A DNA stretch of 64,000 nucleotides from Saccharothrix sp. (GCF_031180885.1 NZ_JAPSLK010000001.1:785158-849157); one strand, 5' to 3'. Positions 8,538 through 16,420 are shown, counted from the first letter of the stretch. A program made the numbers and translations. Notes: a model not told the origin generated them from the sequence alone.

Positions 8538-8592
8538 AATAACCGGGTTTACCAGCGGGGTTATCTCGGGTTAACGAACCGCGGATTAACCT
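8538..8592. promoter_or_regulatory. GGTTA-motif array upstream of the copy 1 regulator
   Basis: Five GGTT(A) or TAACC motifs lie in 55 bp, including the inverted pair GGTT-N4-AACC at 8569-8580 and direct copies of GGGTT at 8545, 8558 and 8568. The array occupies the promoter position of the regulator that starts at 8524. An operator for that regulator or for the XRE protein upstream is the simplest reading. Confidence 0.45.
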
Positions 8593-8704
8593 GCGCCATC
8601 TGTGGATCGCTGCGGAAATGCCGTTTCTTGTAGGCATGAGCGGCAAGCGAAACGGCGCGACGACCACGGCCCCGGTGCTGTGCGTCCCCCCGACCACAGC
8701 AGCC

Positions 8705-9088
8705 CTACCGGTGTTGCTCGTCGGTGCGGGCGGCTACGGCCTCAAGGCGGCTGCTCATCGTGTCGAGCCGCTCGGTGATGTCCTGCAAGTGGTCCTGGAT
8801 GCTCTCCAGACGCGACAGGATCTCGTCGGTGGGGTCTCCGGTCTCCCCGGGCCGCAACGGCGTCTCACCGCGCAGCACAGCCGACAGGTGCCCTGGGTGC
8901 CACTCCAGCGCGACCGACAGCGCTTCGAGCGTGCGGCGGCTGCGGCGGCGTTCGACGGTGTGGTTCTCCAGTTCGCGGACGATGGCCTGCGAGATCTTCG
9001 ACCGTTCGGCAAGCTCTCGCTGTCGCAAGCCAAGCTCGCGCGACCGCGCCTTGATGGCCTTGCCGACCGCAGACCAATCCTCTGCCAC
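8705..9088 (-). CDS. XRE-family repressor-like protein
   Basis: The 127-residue protein has a canonical XRE helix-turn-helix (KAIKARSRELGLRQRELAER, then SKISQAIVRELEN; about residues 7-40) and a C-terminal amphipathic helix of coiled-coil type (ILSRLESIQDHLQDITERLD), likely for dimerisation. The GTG start at 9088 is chosen because GGAGGAATAC precedes it; longer frames upstream lack that. It is divergent from the xis-whiB-transfer operon, and the 167-bp space between them contains a perfect inverted repeat at 9201-9226. The position resembles that of KorA/KorSA-type repressors of transfer genes, but those are GntR proteins, so the analogy is functional only. Confidence 0.75.
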   Translation of the reverse strand: MAEDWSAVGKAIKARSRELGLRQRELAERSKISQAIVRELENHTVERRRSRRTLEALSVALEWHPGHLSAVLRGETPLRPGETGDPTDEILSRLESIQDHLQDITERLDTMSSRLEAVAARTDEQHR

Positions 9089-9200
9089 GTATTCCTCCGC
9101 GCTCCGCCTCGCGGTCGAGATTAGCGCGATCCGCTGATATTGCGCGGCGATTGGTACGCCGCGCCCACCGATTCGACCTCTCACGCAATCGCGACCGCTG

Positions 9201-9226
9201 AAATAGGCGTGTAATTCCGCCTATTT
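9201..9226. promoter_or_regulatory. Perfect 9-bp inverted repeat before the transfer operon
   Basis: AAATAGGCG (9201-9209) and CGCCTATTT (9218-9226) are separated by 8 bp and end 29 bp before the excisionase-like start codon. In a divergent promoter region next to an XRE gene this is a strong operator candidate. Confidence 0.6.
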
Positions 9227-9255
9227 TGGCGAATCAAAGCCAAGGGATTTCCACG

Positions 9256-9531
9256 ATGGGTACACCCATGCCTGACGCCGGGCGGCCGGCGTTCTACACG
9301 GTCCACGAGGCTGCCCGGTTGCTTCGCGTCGATCCGTCCACGCTGTACCGGGCACTTCGTGAGGACGGGTTCCCGGCGGTCCGCATCCGGACGCGCTACG
9401 CCATCCCGTCCGCCGCGCTCCACCAGCTGATCGAGGAGGCCGCCGAGTCGGGCGGTGTCGTGGACGCGGGTGTTCCGGCCGACGAGCGCAGCGTTCGCGG
9501 CCTGAACCGGCTCGTCGGGGGTGCGTGGTGA
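9256..9531 (+). CDS. xis: Excisionase-like DNA-binding protein
   Basis: The 91-residue protein has one MerR-like winged helix of the excisionase family: AFYTVHEAARLLRVDPSTLY followed by RALREDGFPAVRIRTRYAIP, covering nearly the whole N-terminal two thirds. Such proteins bend att-site DNA and turn integrase toward excision. ATG 9256 is used as start because AAGGGA lies just upstream; ATG 9268 and a TTG at 9226 are alternatives. It heads a chain of genes each overlapping the next by 4 bp. Unusually it is not beside the integrase gene, which lies 2.5 kb away. A regulatory role on the operon is an alternative to excision. Confidence 0.78.
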   Translation: MGTPMPDAGRPAFYTVHEAARLLRVDPSTLYRALREDGFPAVRIRTRYAIPSAALHQLIEEAAESGGVVDAGVPADERSVRGLNRLVGGAW

Positions 9532-9884
9532 ACGAGCCCGTGAACCCCGACGAGTACTTCGAGGGCATCGCGTCGCGGCTGGACCGGTTCGCTCCGGTGC
9601 CGGACGACGTGCTGTGGGAGTTGGTGACCCGCGACGGTGCCTGCATGGCGGAACGGTCCGCCGGACAGGAACCGAACTTCACGGGTGACGCGGTGGCTGA
9701 CCGGGAGTTGGCCGCCCAGATCTGCGGCAAGTGCCCGGTGCGGGACGCCTGCTTGGAACTGGAGTTCCGGACGTCCGGTGCGGACGGCCTGGGCGTGTGG
9801 GGCGCGCTGAACGAGGACGACCGCCGTGCGGTCTACCCCCTCTGGCTCGCCCGACGTGACGAGACGGAAGGCGGTGACCGGTGA
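9528..9884 (+). CDS. WhiB-family iron-sulfur regulator
   Basis: The 118-residue protein has the four WhiB cysteines: one in DGACM and three in CGKCPVRDAC (C-x2-C-x5-C), followed by the turn GVWGALNEDDRR, where most WhiB proteins have G[VI]WGG. WhiB proteins hold a [4Fe-4S] cluster, bind the housekeeping sigma factor and tune transcription in response to redox state or development. The GTG start overlaps the TGA of the excisionase-like gene (GTGA). Its place inside the transfer operon suggests that it couples transfer expression to host physiology; that link is inferred from position only. Confidence 0.9.
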   Translation: MNEPVNPDEYFEGIASRLDRFAPVPDDVLWELVTRDGACMAERSAGQEPNFTGDAVADRELAAQICGKCPVRDACLELEFRTSGADGLGVWGALNEDDRRAVYPLWLARRDETEGGDR

Positions 9885-10237
9885 TGGAGACCGCTGTGCT
9901 CACCGTGACACCGACGATGTTGCTCGCAGCCCTCGGGGTTGTGCTCGGGGTGTTCATGGTCTGGCGGGCGAGCGTCCGCAAGGCCAGGGCCGCAGCCGAC
10001 GCAGCGCGAGCTGGTGCCCGGGCCGCGTCGCTCATCGGCCGGGTACTCGTCGTGGGCAGCGTGATCGTCGGAGTTCAGTGGGTCGTGATCACACACGCTG
10101 CCCACAACACTCCGCTGGTCGTGGCGGTGCTCGGGTTGCCCGCGCTGTTCACGGCGCACACCGTGGTTCGTGCCCTGACCATCGTCGCGGACGGCGGCGG
10201 AACCACGCGCAGGGATCGGCGCGGTGGTCGGCGATGA
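9881..10237 (+). CDS. Small membrane protein of the transfer operon
   Basis: The 118-residue protein has three hydrophobic segments (TMLLAALGVVLGVFMVW, LIGRVLVVGSVIVGVQWVVI and LVVAVLGLPALFTAHTVV) with a basic loop and a basic C-terminus (TTRRDRRGGRR). It overlaps whiB by GTGA, with ATG 9884 as the alternative start, and overlaps the next gene by ATGA. Actinomycete elements carry small membrane Spd proteins that assist intramycelial spread of the transferred DNA. This could be one, but no family-specific motif is visible. Confidence 0.7.
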   Translation: MMETAVLTVTPTMLLAALGVVLGVFMVWRASVRKARAAADAARAGARAASLIGRVLVVGSVIVGVQWVVITHAAHNTPLVVAVLGLPALFTAHTVVRALTIVADGGGTTRRDRRGGRR

Positions 10238-11019
10238 ACCGCGTGATCAAGTCCGTGGAAGGGGTGTCCGCGTTCGCGCGGGCACCCCGCCCAGGGGTCG
10301 AGGCTCTTGCCCAGGAAGCAGCGCAGGCTGCGGCTGTCCGTGCACTGCGCTCGCACCCGGACGTCGTGGCGCTTCGGGTCGAACAGGTCCGCGTTCAGGT
10401 CGACCGTCTGTGTTGGGGCGGCATCGTGCTCGGACTGGCGTTCACGATGACCAACGTCCAAGCGTTCGCGGCCGGGGGCAGCGCGCCGTGGTCGCTCGCG
10501 TGGCTCGCCGCGTGGCTGGTCGACCCGATGGTCTCGCTCGTGTTGCTGTCCATCCTCCGCGCGGAACAGATCACAGCGCGGTACCGCGTCAGGACCGGGC
10601 CGTGGGTCCGACGCGCGAAGTGGTTCACGTTCGCAGCTACGTACGTCATGAACACGTGGTCGTCGTGGGTGGCGGGGTCCGTGGCCGGGGTGGTGTTGCA
10701 CTCGGTTCCGCCGCTGGTGGTGTTCACGGCCGCCGAAGCGGTGACAGACCTGCGGGACAAGCTCACGGCGGCAGTTGCGGAGGCGTTCACGGAGGCTGGT
10801 GGAGTCCCGCAGCCCGCTGGCGCCGACGCGGTTCAGCCCGCAGCGCCAAGGCCACGCAGGCCAGGCCGGAAGCTGTTCGCGGACTACCTGGATGCGGCGC
10901 GCGCGGCCTGGAACCCGGAGGTCGAGATCACGCCGGCGTGGGTCCGCCAAGCCACCGGATGTTCACGCGGGCTATCGCCGCGCCTCGCTACCGCGCTCGC
11001 TCGGGAGGTGTCGCCATGA
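10234..11019 (+). CDS. Membrane protein with C-terminal HTH-like tail, AICE transfer type
   Basis: The 261-residue protein has about four membrane segments in its middle (GGIVLGLAFTMTNVQAFAAG, LAWLAAWLVDPMVSLVLLSI, FTFAATYVMNTWSSW and a following VPPLVVFTA stretch), then a Pro-rich linker, then a short helical tail (ITPAWVRQATGCSRGLSPRL) that resembles a winged helix. The layout recalls the DUF2637-like proteins common in actinomycete elements next to the FtsK gene; I am not certain of the exact family. It overlaps both neighbours by ATGA. A plausible role is a membrane partner of the translocase. Confidence 0.72.
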   Translation: MNRVIKSVEGVSAFARAPRPGVEALAQEAAQAAAVRALRSHPDVVALRVEQVRVQVDRLCWGGIVLGLAFTMTNVQAFAAGGSAPWSLAWLAAWLVDPMVSLVLLSILRAEQITARYRVRTGPWVRRAKWFTFAATYVMNTWSSWVAGSVAGVVLHSVPPLVVFTAAEAVTDLRDKLTAAVAEAFTEAGGVPQPAGADAVQPAAPRPRRPGRKLFADYLDAARAAWNPEVEITPAWVRQATGCSRGLSPRLATALAREVSP

Positions 11020-13163
11020 ACGGCGAGGCGGTGAACGGGAATGCCGTGAACGGGGACATGGTGCCGGTTGGTCCGGTGTACGACGGTGAACTCGTTGACG
11101 AGAACGGCCAGGGCGTCACCGCGACGGCGACGCCAGCCCGTGAACGGTGGCGCGTGCGGGCTGGCCGGTGGTGGCGGCACTCGCCTCGCGTGCCGCTGGC
11201 TCTCAAGAGCGGACCGCACGCGCGGCAGGCGGTGCGGGATGGTGTGGCATGGCTGCTGCTACTGCCTAGGCGGTTGTTGCGAGCCGCAGCACGTGGGGTG
11301 CTCGCGGCGTTCCGGTGGTGGCGGAAGTGGGTGACCGTCCGGGACTACCGGGAGGCCGCCGTGTCGTCGGACAAGCTCGCGGACAAGTTCACCGAGATCC
11401 GTGAACTGACGATCTTCAGGTGGAAGGTCACGGGTGCGGTCGTCGCCGCGTTCGCCAGTGCGCTTCTGGTCGCCTGGCTGCTCTACGGGTCGATCACGTG
11501 GTGGGTGGTCGGCGGCCTGGCCGTGCTCGTGCTCGGCGTGCTCGGCCGGCGGCGGGACGGGTCGCCGGGCCGCAAGGCGGTGTTGTCCGGACCGCGATCG
11601 CTGACGTGGACCATGGACCCGCAAGTTCTGGTCGACGCCTTCCGGGACGCGAAGCTCATCGGGAAGGACGAGACGCTTCGGCTGGTCGAACGACCTACGC
11701 GGCAGGGCGATGGGTGGGCGATCACCGTCGATCTGCCCGCGACGCGCAAGGCGGCGGACGTCGTCAAGAACAGGGATGCGTTGGCGTCGGCGCTCGCGGT
11801 GGATGAGGTTCAGCTCATCGTGGAGCGGGTGCGCGGGAACGGCGGCCATGCCGGACGGGTCGCCATGTGGGTTGCCGACTCCGACCCGTACGCGACACCC
11901 CCTCAGCGCACGCCGTTGCTCGCGGCGGAGCGGTGGGACGCTTGGCGTCCGGTCCCGTTCGGACGGGACGCGCGCAACCGGCGCATCCATGTCCCGCTCG
12001 TGTGGACGTCGTTGCTCATCGGTGCGATTCCTAGGCAGGGCAAGACTTTTACGGCACGGCTGGCAACCGCGGGCCTGATCTTGGACCCGCACACGCGGCT
12101 ATACGTGGCGGACTTCAAGGCCGGCAAGGACTGGGACGCGGCGGCGCTCGTCGCGCACCGGTTCCTGTCCGGTGACGAGTCTGACGACGTGCTGACGCTC
12201 ATCGGCTGGCTGGTCGAGTTGATCGCAGAGGTTCAGGACCGGTACCGGCGGATGCGCGAGTTGGACGACCGGGTGTGTCCGGAGTCCAAGGTCACTCCTG
12301 CCATGTCGCGGGACCCCGCGCTCCGTATGCCGATCACGCCGATCATCATCGATGAGGTTCAAGTGCCTTTGGAGGACCGTACTTCCCTTGAGGTGCAAGG
12401 AAAGAAGCTCACCGCCGGAGAGTACGTGGGTGAGTTGCTGACGTGGCTCGCCAAGAAGGGGCCAGCGGCAGGGGTTGTGCTCGTGCTCGCCACGCAGCGA
12501 CCGGACTCGAAGACGATCCCGTCCGGCCTGCGCGCGGTACTCGGCTCGCGGTTCGCGCTGCGGGTCATGGACTGGCGTGACTCGAACATCGTGCTGGGGG
12601 AGCAGATGAACACGCGCGGGCACGACGCGAGCAGGCTCCTGCCTTCTCACAAGGGCGTCGGCATCCTCAGGCCGGATGGCGACACGGACGCCGGCGCGGA
12701 CGTTCTCGCGATCACCGTGCGGACCGACTACATGCCCAACGACGATTGGCGAACCATCTGCGAGCGCGGACGGGCGCTTCGGGAGGTTGAGGGAACGTTG
12801 ACGGGGCAGGCGGCCGGACACGATGTCCCCGCCGAACTCGACCACGCGGTAGCGGCTCGCGCGATTGGTTCGGGTGCGGGAGCGGCATCGGCTGAGCCTC
12901 GAATGGAGGCTCAGCGTGATCTGCCGGAGCCGCTGGCGTCGGTGATCGAGTACTTGAGTGCGAATGACTCGGATCGGGAGTTCGTGCCGAACTCGGAGTT
13001 GATCGAAGCACTGGGCGCTGACCCTGTGTGGTTCGGCAGGCAGATGAGCGAACTGGGCTGCCGATCGGTGCGAGAGCGGATCTCCACAGAGCACGGCGTG
13101 CGCCAAGTACGCGGGTACGTCATCGCGGAGTTGCTGGCGCTCGCGGATCGGTCAGCGGACTGA
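11016..13163 (+). CDS. tra: FtsK/SpoIIIE-type conjugative DNA translocase (TraB/TraSA role)
   Basis: This is the motor expected to move double-stranded DNA between mycelial cells. The 715-residue protein has a disordered start, two membrane segments at about residues 138-180 (VTGAVVAAFASALLVAWLLY, WWVVGGLAVLVLGVLG), an FtsK-like ATPase with Walker A GAIPRQGKT (about residue 339) and Walker B PIIIDEVQ (about residue 443), the ATQRPDSKTIPSGLR segment, and a C-terminal winged helix (SELIEALGADPVWFGRQMSE) of the kind that recognises short repeats at the transfer locus. GGGAGG precedes ATG 11016, which overlaps the previous stop (ATGA). It is the last gene of the overlapping chain. The repeat and hairpin region directly after it is the natural place for its DNA target. 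Confidence 0.9.
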   Translation: MNGEAVNGNAVNGDMVPVGPVYDGELVDENGQGVTATATPARERWRVRAGRWWRHSPRVPLALKSGPHARQAVRDGVAWLLLLPRRLLRAAARGVLAAFRWWRKWVTVRDYREAAVSSDKLADKFTEIRELTIFRWKVTGAVVAAFASALLVAWLLYGSITWWVVGGLAVLVLGVLGRRRDGSPGRKAVLSGPRSLTWTMDPQVLVDAFRDAKLIGKDETLRLVERPTRQGDGWAITVDLPATRKAADVVKNRDALASALAVDEVQLIVERVRGNGGHAGRVAMWVADSDPYATPPQRTPLLAAERWDAWRPVPFGRDARNRRIHVPLVWTSLLIGAIPRQGKTFTARLATAGLILDPHTRLYVADFKAGKDWDAAALVAHRFLSGDESDDVLTLIGWLVELIAEVQDRYRRMRELDDRVCPESKVTPAMSRDPALRMPITPIIIDEVQVPLEDRTSLEVQGKKLTAGEYVGELLTWLAKKGPAAGVVLVLATQRPDSKTIPSGLRAVLGSRFALRVMDWRDSNIVLGEQMNTRGHDASRLLPSHKGVGILRPDGDTDAGADVLAITVRTDYMPNDDWRTICERGRALREVEGTLTGQAAGHDVPAELDHAVAARAIGSGAGAASAEPRMEAQRDLPEPLASVIEYLSANDSDREFVPNSELIEALGADPVWFGRQMSELGCRSVRERISTEHGVRQVRGYVIAELLALADRSAD

Positions 13164-13183
13164 CGGACCATGATCAGCGCACT

Positions 13184-13360
13184 GTCACAACGCCCGGACC
13201 CTGCTGTCTCACCGTCACAGCAGCCGAGACGCTAAGGAAGGGCTGCTGACCTGCACATACATGCCGCTGTGACGGCAAGACGGCAGTCCCGTCACAACCG
13301 GGGGCGAACCGGCCTGCGGTGGTCGCGAGCAACGCGACCACCGCAGTGCTCTGCTGTCAC
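13184..13360. repeat. GTCAC-motif cluster, candidate cis-acting transfer locus
   Basis: The 193 bp between the translocase and the next, convergent gene hold five GTCAC copies, four direct (13184, 13214, 13291, 13356) and one inverted (GTGAC, 13269), mostly in the context (C/T)GTCACA. TraB-type translocases recognise short repeated motifs, often close to or downstream of their own gene. The cluster fits such a clt site or a replication-origin iteron set. No coding sequence is visible. Confidence 0.4.
13314..13346. terminator. Perfect 14-bp hairpin between convergent genes
   Basis: CTGCGGTGGTCGCG (13314-13327) and CGCGACCACCGCAG (13333-13346) form a perfect stem with a 5-nt loop. There is no T-run, as is normal at this GC content. 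It lies between the translocase and the convergent XRE-type gene, so a bidirectional terminator is likely; a structural role at an origin is possible. Confidence 0.65.
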
Positions 13361-14175
13361 GATGTGGCCACAGACTTGAGAGAGTGGACGGCGTTGATCA
13401 GCCTGACCATTTCTCGGCGTACGGCGTCGGGCACTTCGCACGCATCTGCGAAGTTGATGACGTCTGCAAGCTTGGGTTCGATATTGCCATTCTCAAGCTT
13501 CGACACTTTCGACTGGCTGATGCCGGCGCGGCGGCCTACTTCGTCCCCGGTAAGGTCTGCATTCAATCTTGCAAGCAGGAGTAGAGAGCCAAGCCGTAGC
13601 CGGATTCCTTTCGTCCTAATCGTTCCTGACGCCCTCCGCTTGGACCGGTGGCCGGGCGGGTTGATCTTTGCTCCAACTTCAATCAGCGCTTTCCTGACGG
13701 TGGCCTCCGCAACACCGTGTCGCGCCGAAAGCACAGCAAGCGTGGCACCGTGCTTGTATGAATGGAGTAGAAGCAGCGCTGCCGAAGTCCTTACCTCGCA
13801 TCCTTCGCAGTGGTTGCACAGTTTGTCCCGGATTGTGGGCTCTTCCATCGGGCCGTGCTCACTGCAGTAAGTGGGCGACTTGACGCTGGGTCCGATTTTC
13901 GCCCCGGACAATTGAAGGGCATTTCGCATCTGTGTCACGGTGACACCTAGTTGTCCAGCCGCCCGAGGAACCGTGTGGGTCGCCGACTTGGCTTTCCGCT
14001 CCCACCATTCACGTAGTTCGCGGGTGAACGCGCCAAACCGCTCGTCGGCTATGCCAAGCGCGAAGCCTTCGCGTATTTCGTCGTCCGTCCACGGCCTTGC
14101 TTCGTTCTTATGGGTGTACATTCGTGCCCTAAACTCATTGCGAAGATCTCTTTGGTAAACGTCAGGCAGCCCCAC
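13357..14175 (-). CDS. Unfamiliar HTH - zinc module - HTH - XRE protein
   Basis: The 272-residue protein has an unusual build. Residues about 72-95 (LGVTVTQMRNALQLSGAKIG) and 150-175 (HGVAEATVRKALIEVGAKIN) are two similar helix-turn-helix units, apparently an internal duplication. Between them lies a metal-binding-looking stretch with CSEH and CNHCEGC. The C-terminal 70 residues are a standard XRE domain (LTGDEVGRRAGISQSKVSKL). The start is GTG 14175 with a weak AAGG upstream; a later ATG is possible. I do not recognise a named family. Four potential DNA- or metal-binding units next to the candidate transfer/origin region suggest a regulator or an origin-binding protein. Confidence 0.7.
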   Translation of the reverse strand: MGLPDVYQRDLRNEFRARMYTHKNEARPWTDDEIREGFALGIADERFGAFTRELREWWERKAKSATHTVPRAAGQLGVTVTQMRNALQLSGAKIGPSVKSPTYCSEHGPMEEPTIRDKLCNHCEGCEVRTSAALLLLHSYKHGATLAVLSARHGVAEATVRKALIEVGAKINPPGHRSKRRASGTIRTKGIRLRLGSLLLLARLNADLTGDEVGRRAGISQSKVSKLENGNIEPKLADVINFADACEVPDAVRREMVRLINAVHSLKSVATS

Positions 14176-14274
14176 CAGCGCCTTGTGTGCAAGGGTGGTA
14201 GGGCTGCTGAGGCGAAGATCCTTGGTGCTCGCGACCAGTCGTGTAGTTCCCTCCTTCCGTCGGCCGGGAGTGCG

Positions 14275-14610
14275 CTACCCGGCTTGGGCTTTTGGACGCT
14301 CACGCATGTCGCCTTGAGATTCCCAGGTGCGTGAGCGAGTCTGATCGGCAGAGTTTTCCGTCGACTCAGTGTCGGCGGCATCCACAACGAACACGGAAAC
14401 TGCTTCCGGTTCGTCGGTCCAGCCATCCAGGTTGTTTGCAACCGATTGTGCGAGCGCGGCGAAGGCGGAAACGCATTGCTCGAACGTGCCGCTGTGCTCT
14501 GTGGTCGGGTAGTCGGCGGCCTCGTCCAACATGCGCTCAACAAGACGCCGTCCAGCGTCAACAACCTTGGATACTTGTGAAGCCAGTTCCAGTCGGTGCT
14601 GATCGATCAT
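14275..14610 (-). CDS. Small acidic helical protein, unknown function
   Basis: The 111-residue protein starts MIDQHRLELASQVSKVVDAG, is mostly helical and acidic, and ends in a Ser/Thr/Asp-rich tail. The ATG at 14610 is chosen over longer frames because GAGGAT lies just upstream and because coding-like composition begins there. It lies 99 bp upstream of the HTH-zinc-XRE gene on the same strand and may share its transcript. No motif is recognised. Confidence 0.5.
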   Translation of the reverse strand: MIDQHRLELASQVSKVVDAGRRLVERMLDEAADYPTTEHSGTFEQCVSAFAALAQSVANNLDGWTDEPEAVSVFVVDAADTESTENSADQTRSRTWESQGDMRERPKAQAG

Positions 14611-14740
14611 GGGTATCCTCGTTTGCGGGACGACCGGCATAGCCGCCAAAAGCTCCATCGGCCCCACCAGTCCTCGATATCGCCGATTATGTAAATCCAC
14701 TCTGCTAGGCAAACGGCAGACGTGACAACGATCAATGCGG

Positions 14741-14971
14741 TCATGGCAATCTGTCGCTCTGTCCGGTGCTCGGTTCAGCTCTTTCAATGGTGGTAGGCGA
14801 CCGGTCAAAGCCGAGTGCGCGGTGACGCGCCCGATCCGACGTCTGCACGCGGCGTAATGCAAAACGAGTCGAAAGCTCGCCATACGCCAGAGTGACCGCG
14901 ATGAGCAATAGCAGAACGACGACAGTGTTCGGACCGCAGATGCACAGCGACTCGGGCGTGTGCACAGACAT
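14741..14971 (-). CDS. Possible small membrane protein
   Basis: The 76-residue frame starts MSVHTPESL, has one strong membrane segment (NTVVVLLLLIAVTLAYGEL) and then a basic cytoplasmic tail. The ribosome binding site is weak. It lies upstream of the acidic-protein gene on the same strand and divergent from the second TPR-like regulator. The membrane segment makes it more than random coding, but evidence is thin. Confidence 0.4.
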   Translation of the reverse strand: MSVHTPESLCICGPNTVVVLLLLIAVTLAYGELSTRFALRRVQTSDRARHRALGFDRSPTTIERAEPSTGQSDRLP

Positions 14972-15168
14972 GCGGAGTTTCCGCCCTTCATTTGATTCGC
15001 GTTTGGGGCCCGGCGGCGCTTCCTGAGGAGGCGAAGGTCAGCGCCGCCGGGGGTCTCGTGCGCTCATGTCATACTGAAATCAGCGTGTTCTCAGCGGGTC
15101 CGATGTGGGAGGCCGCGTGGCGGCCATCTGGTGGCCCCAAGGCGGCCACGACATGGCGGAGGTGCAAT

Positions 15169-16344
15169 GTGAGCAACTGGGCCGGCGGGAAGCGTGCTCG
15201 GACCGTGCTCGAAGCTGAGATCCGCAGTCGGCAGATGACCTTCGAGGAGTTCGTCGAGTACGCGGAGAACTTCGCGCGGGACCACGGTGAGGCCGGCACG
15301 TTGAGCCTCCGGCACCTACGGCGGTTGGCCGCCGGGCGGCAGTCGGATGGTCGACCCCTCGGACCCGTCCGTCCGGCGACGGCGCGACTTCTGGAACGGA
15401 TCTTCGGGCTGTCGATCGATGAATTGTTGAGTGCACCCGACGCGGACGCTCGATCGGCCGAATCGGCGACTGATCTCCGGACGATGCTGAACATCTCCGG
15501 TCGGGTCGATCTTGGTGTGGTCAGCCTGCTACGTGGGCAACTTGACTACGTGCGCCGGTTGGATCGGCAATTGGGTGCGATCGTGGCGCACGACGAGGTC
15601 TTGGTGAAGATCACGCAAGTTGACCGCCTCCGGTCGTTCAGCTTGACGCCTGCGGTCCGTTCGGCGCTCGCCGCTCTGCAATCCGAACTGTGCACCCTGG
15701 CCGGGTGGCAGGCGCTCGACATGGGCAATCAGGTAGAGGCTTGGGGTCACTACGAGCGTGGGAAGATCGCTGCGCACGAATGTCATGACCCTGCGTTCTT
15801 GGGGCACACGCTCGCGGAACAGGCGTTCGTGTTGCTTGACGCTGGCGAACCGGATGAGGCTGTCGCGCTGCTAGAGCCGTTGGCGGATCAGTACCGACGG
15901 GTCGTCTCTCCGGTGCTTTTCGCGTGGCTGTCGGCGGCACTCGGAGAGGCGTACGCCGTGAAAGGTGATCGCTCCGCGAGCCTCAAGGCATTCGATACCG
16001 CGTCGGCCGCGTTGCCCGAAGGGGAACCGGACCACGAAGGGCCGTTCGTCGCGCTCGACCCGACACATCTCGCGCGGTGGCGCGGTCACGCGCTCGCGAG
16101 ATTGGGTGAACCGGGGGCAGTGGAGACGCTGACAAAAGCGCTGGATGAACTTGATCCCTCGTTCATCAGGGCTGCTACGTCGCTGCGGGTTGATCTTGCT
16201 ACCGCGCTGCTTCGTCAGGGCGAGCGAGAAGAAGCGCACCGCCACGTCGTGGTGGCGGGGTCGGCGGCCGATGAGATCGGGTCCGTGCGGCAGCGCCGCC
16301 GCATCGCGGCCTTGGGCACCGCGACACGCCCGGGACGGCGGTAG
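15169..16344 (+). CDS. Regulator with helical-repeat sensor domain (copy 2)
   Basis: The 391-residue protein is a paralogue of the one encoded at 7385-8524. The C-terminal two thirds align over long stretches: both have LAEQAFVLLDAGE-like, HLARWRGHALARLG-like and DPSFIRA-like segments in the same order. The N-terminal DNA-binding part differs more (TFEEFVEYAENFARDHGEAG, then LSLRHLRRLAAGRQ). The GTG start is preferred because GGAGG lies 6 nt before it; longer frames run through this site. It is the last gene before the right attachment site. The shared sensor region and different DNA-binding part suggest that both proteins respond to one signal but act on different promoters. Confidence 0.8.
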   Translation: MSNWAGGKRARTVLEAEIRSRQMTFEEFVEYAENFARDHGEAGTLSLRHLRRLAAGRQSDGRPLGPVRPATARLLERIFGLSIDELLSAPDADARSAESATDLRTMLNISGRVDLGVVSLLRGQLDYVRRLDRQLGAIVAHDEVLVKITQVDRLRSFSLTPAVRSALAALQSELCTLAGWQALDMGNQVEAWGHYERGKIAAHECHDPAFLGHTLAEQAFVLLDAGEPDEAVALLEPLADQYRRVVSPVLFAWLSAALGEAYAVKGDRSASLKAFDTASAALPEGEPDHEGPFVALDPTHLARWRGHALARLGEPGAVETLTKALDELDPSFIRAATSLRVDLATALLRQGEREEAHRHVVVAGSAADEIGSVRQRRRIAALGTATRPGRR

Positions 16345-16364
16345 TCTTGAAGATCTTTTTGGGC

Positions 16365-16420
16365 GGCTCCACGTGGAGCCATCGGTGGAGCCAAACCATG
16401 CCGAACATGCCCCATGGAGC
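16365..16420. promoter_or_regulatory. Right-end GGCTCCA/TGGAGCC cluster, candidate arm sites
   Basis: A perfect 16-bp palindrome GGCTCCACGTGGAGCC (16365-16380) is followed by two more TGGAGCC copies, within GTGGAGCCAA (about 16385) and ATGGAGCCAC (about 16414). The same heptamer recurs near the left end (5160-5215). Matching motifs at both ends of an integrated element are what arm-type binding sites of integrase or excisionase look like. Confidence 0.55.

Noticed and set aside
8618..9124. Plus-strand frame opposite the XRE gene
   Set aside because: No ribosome binding site and no motif; the minus-strand XRE domain is clear.
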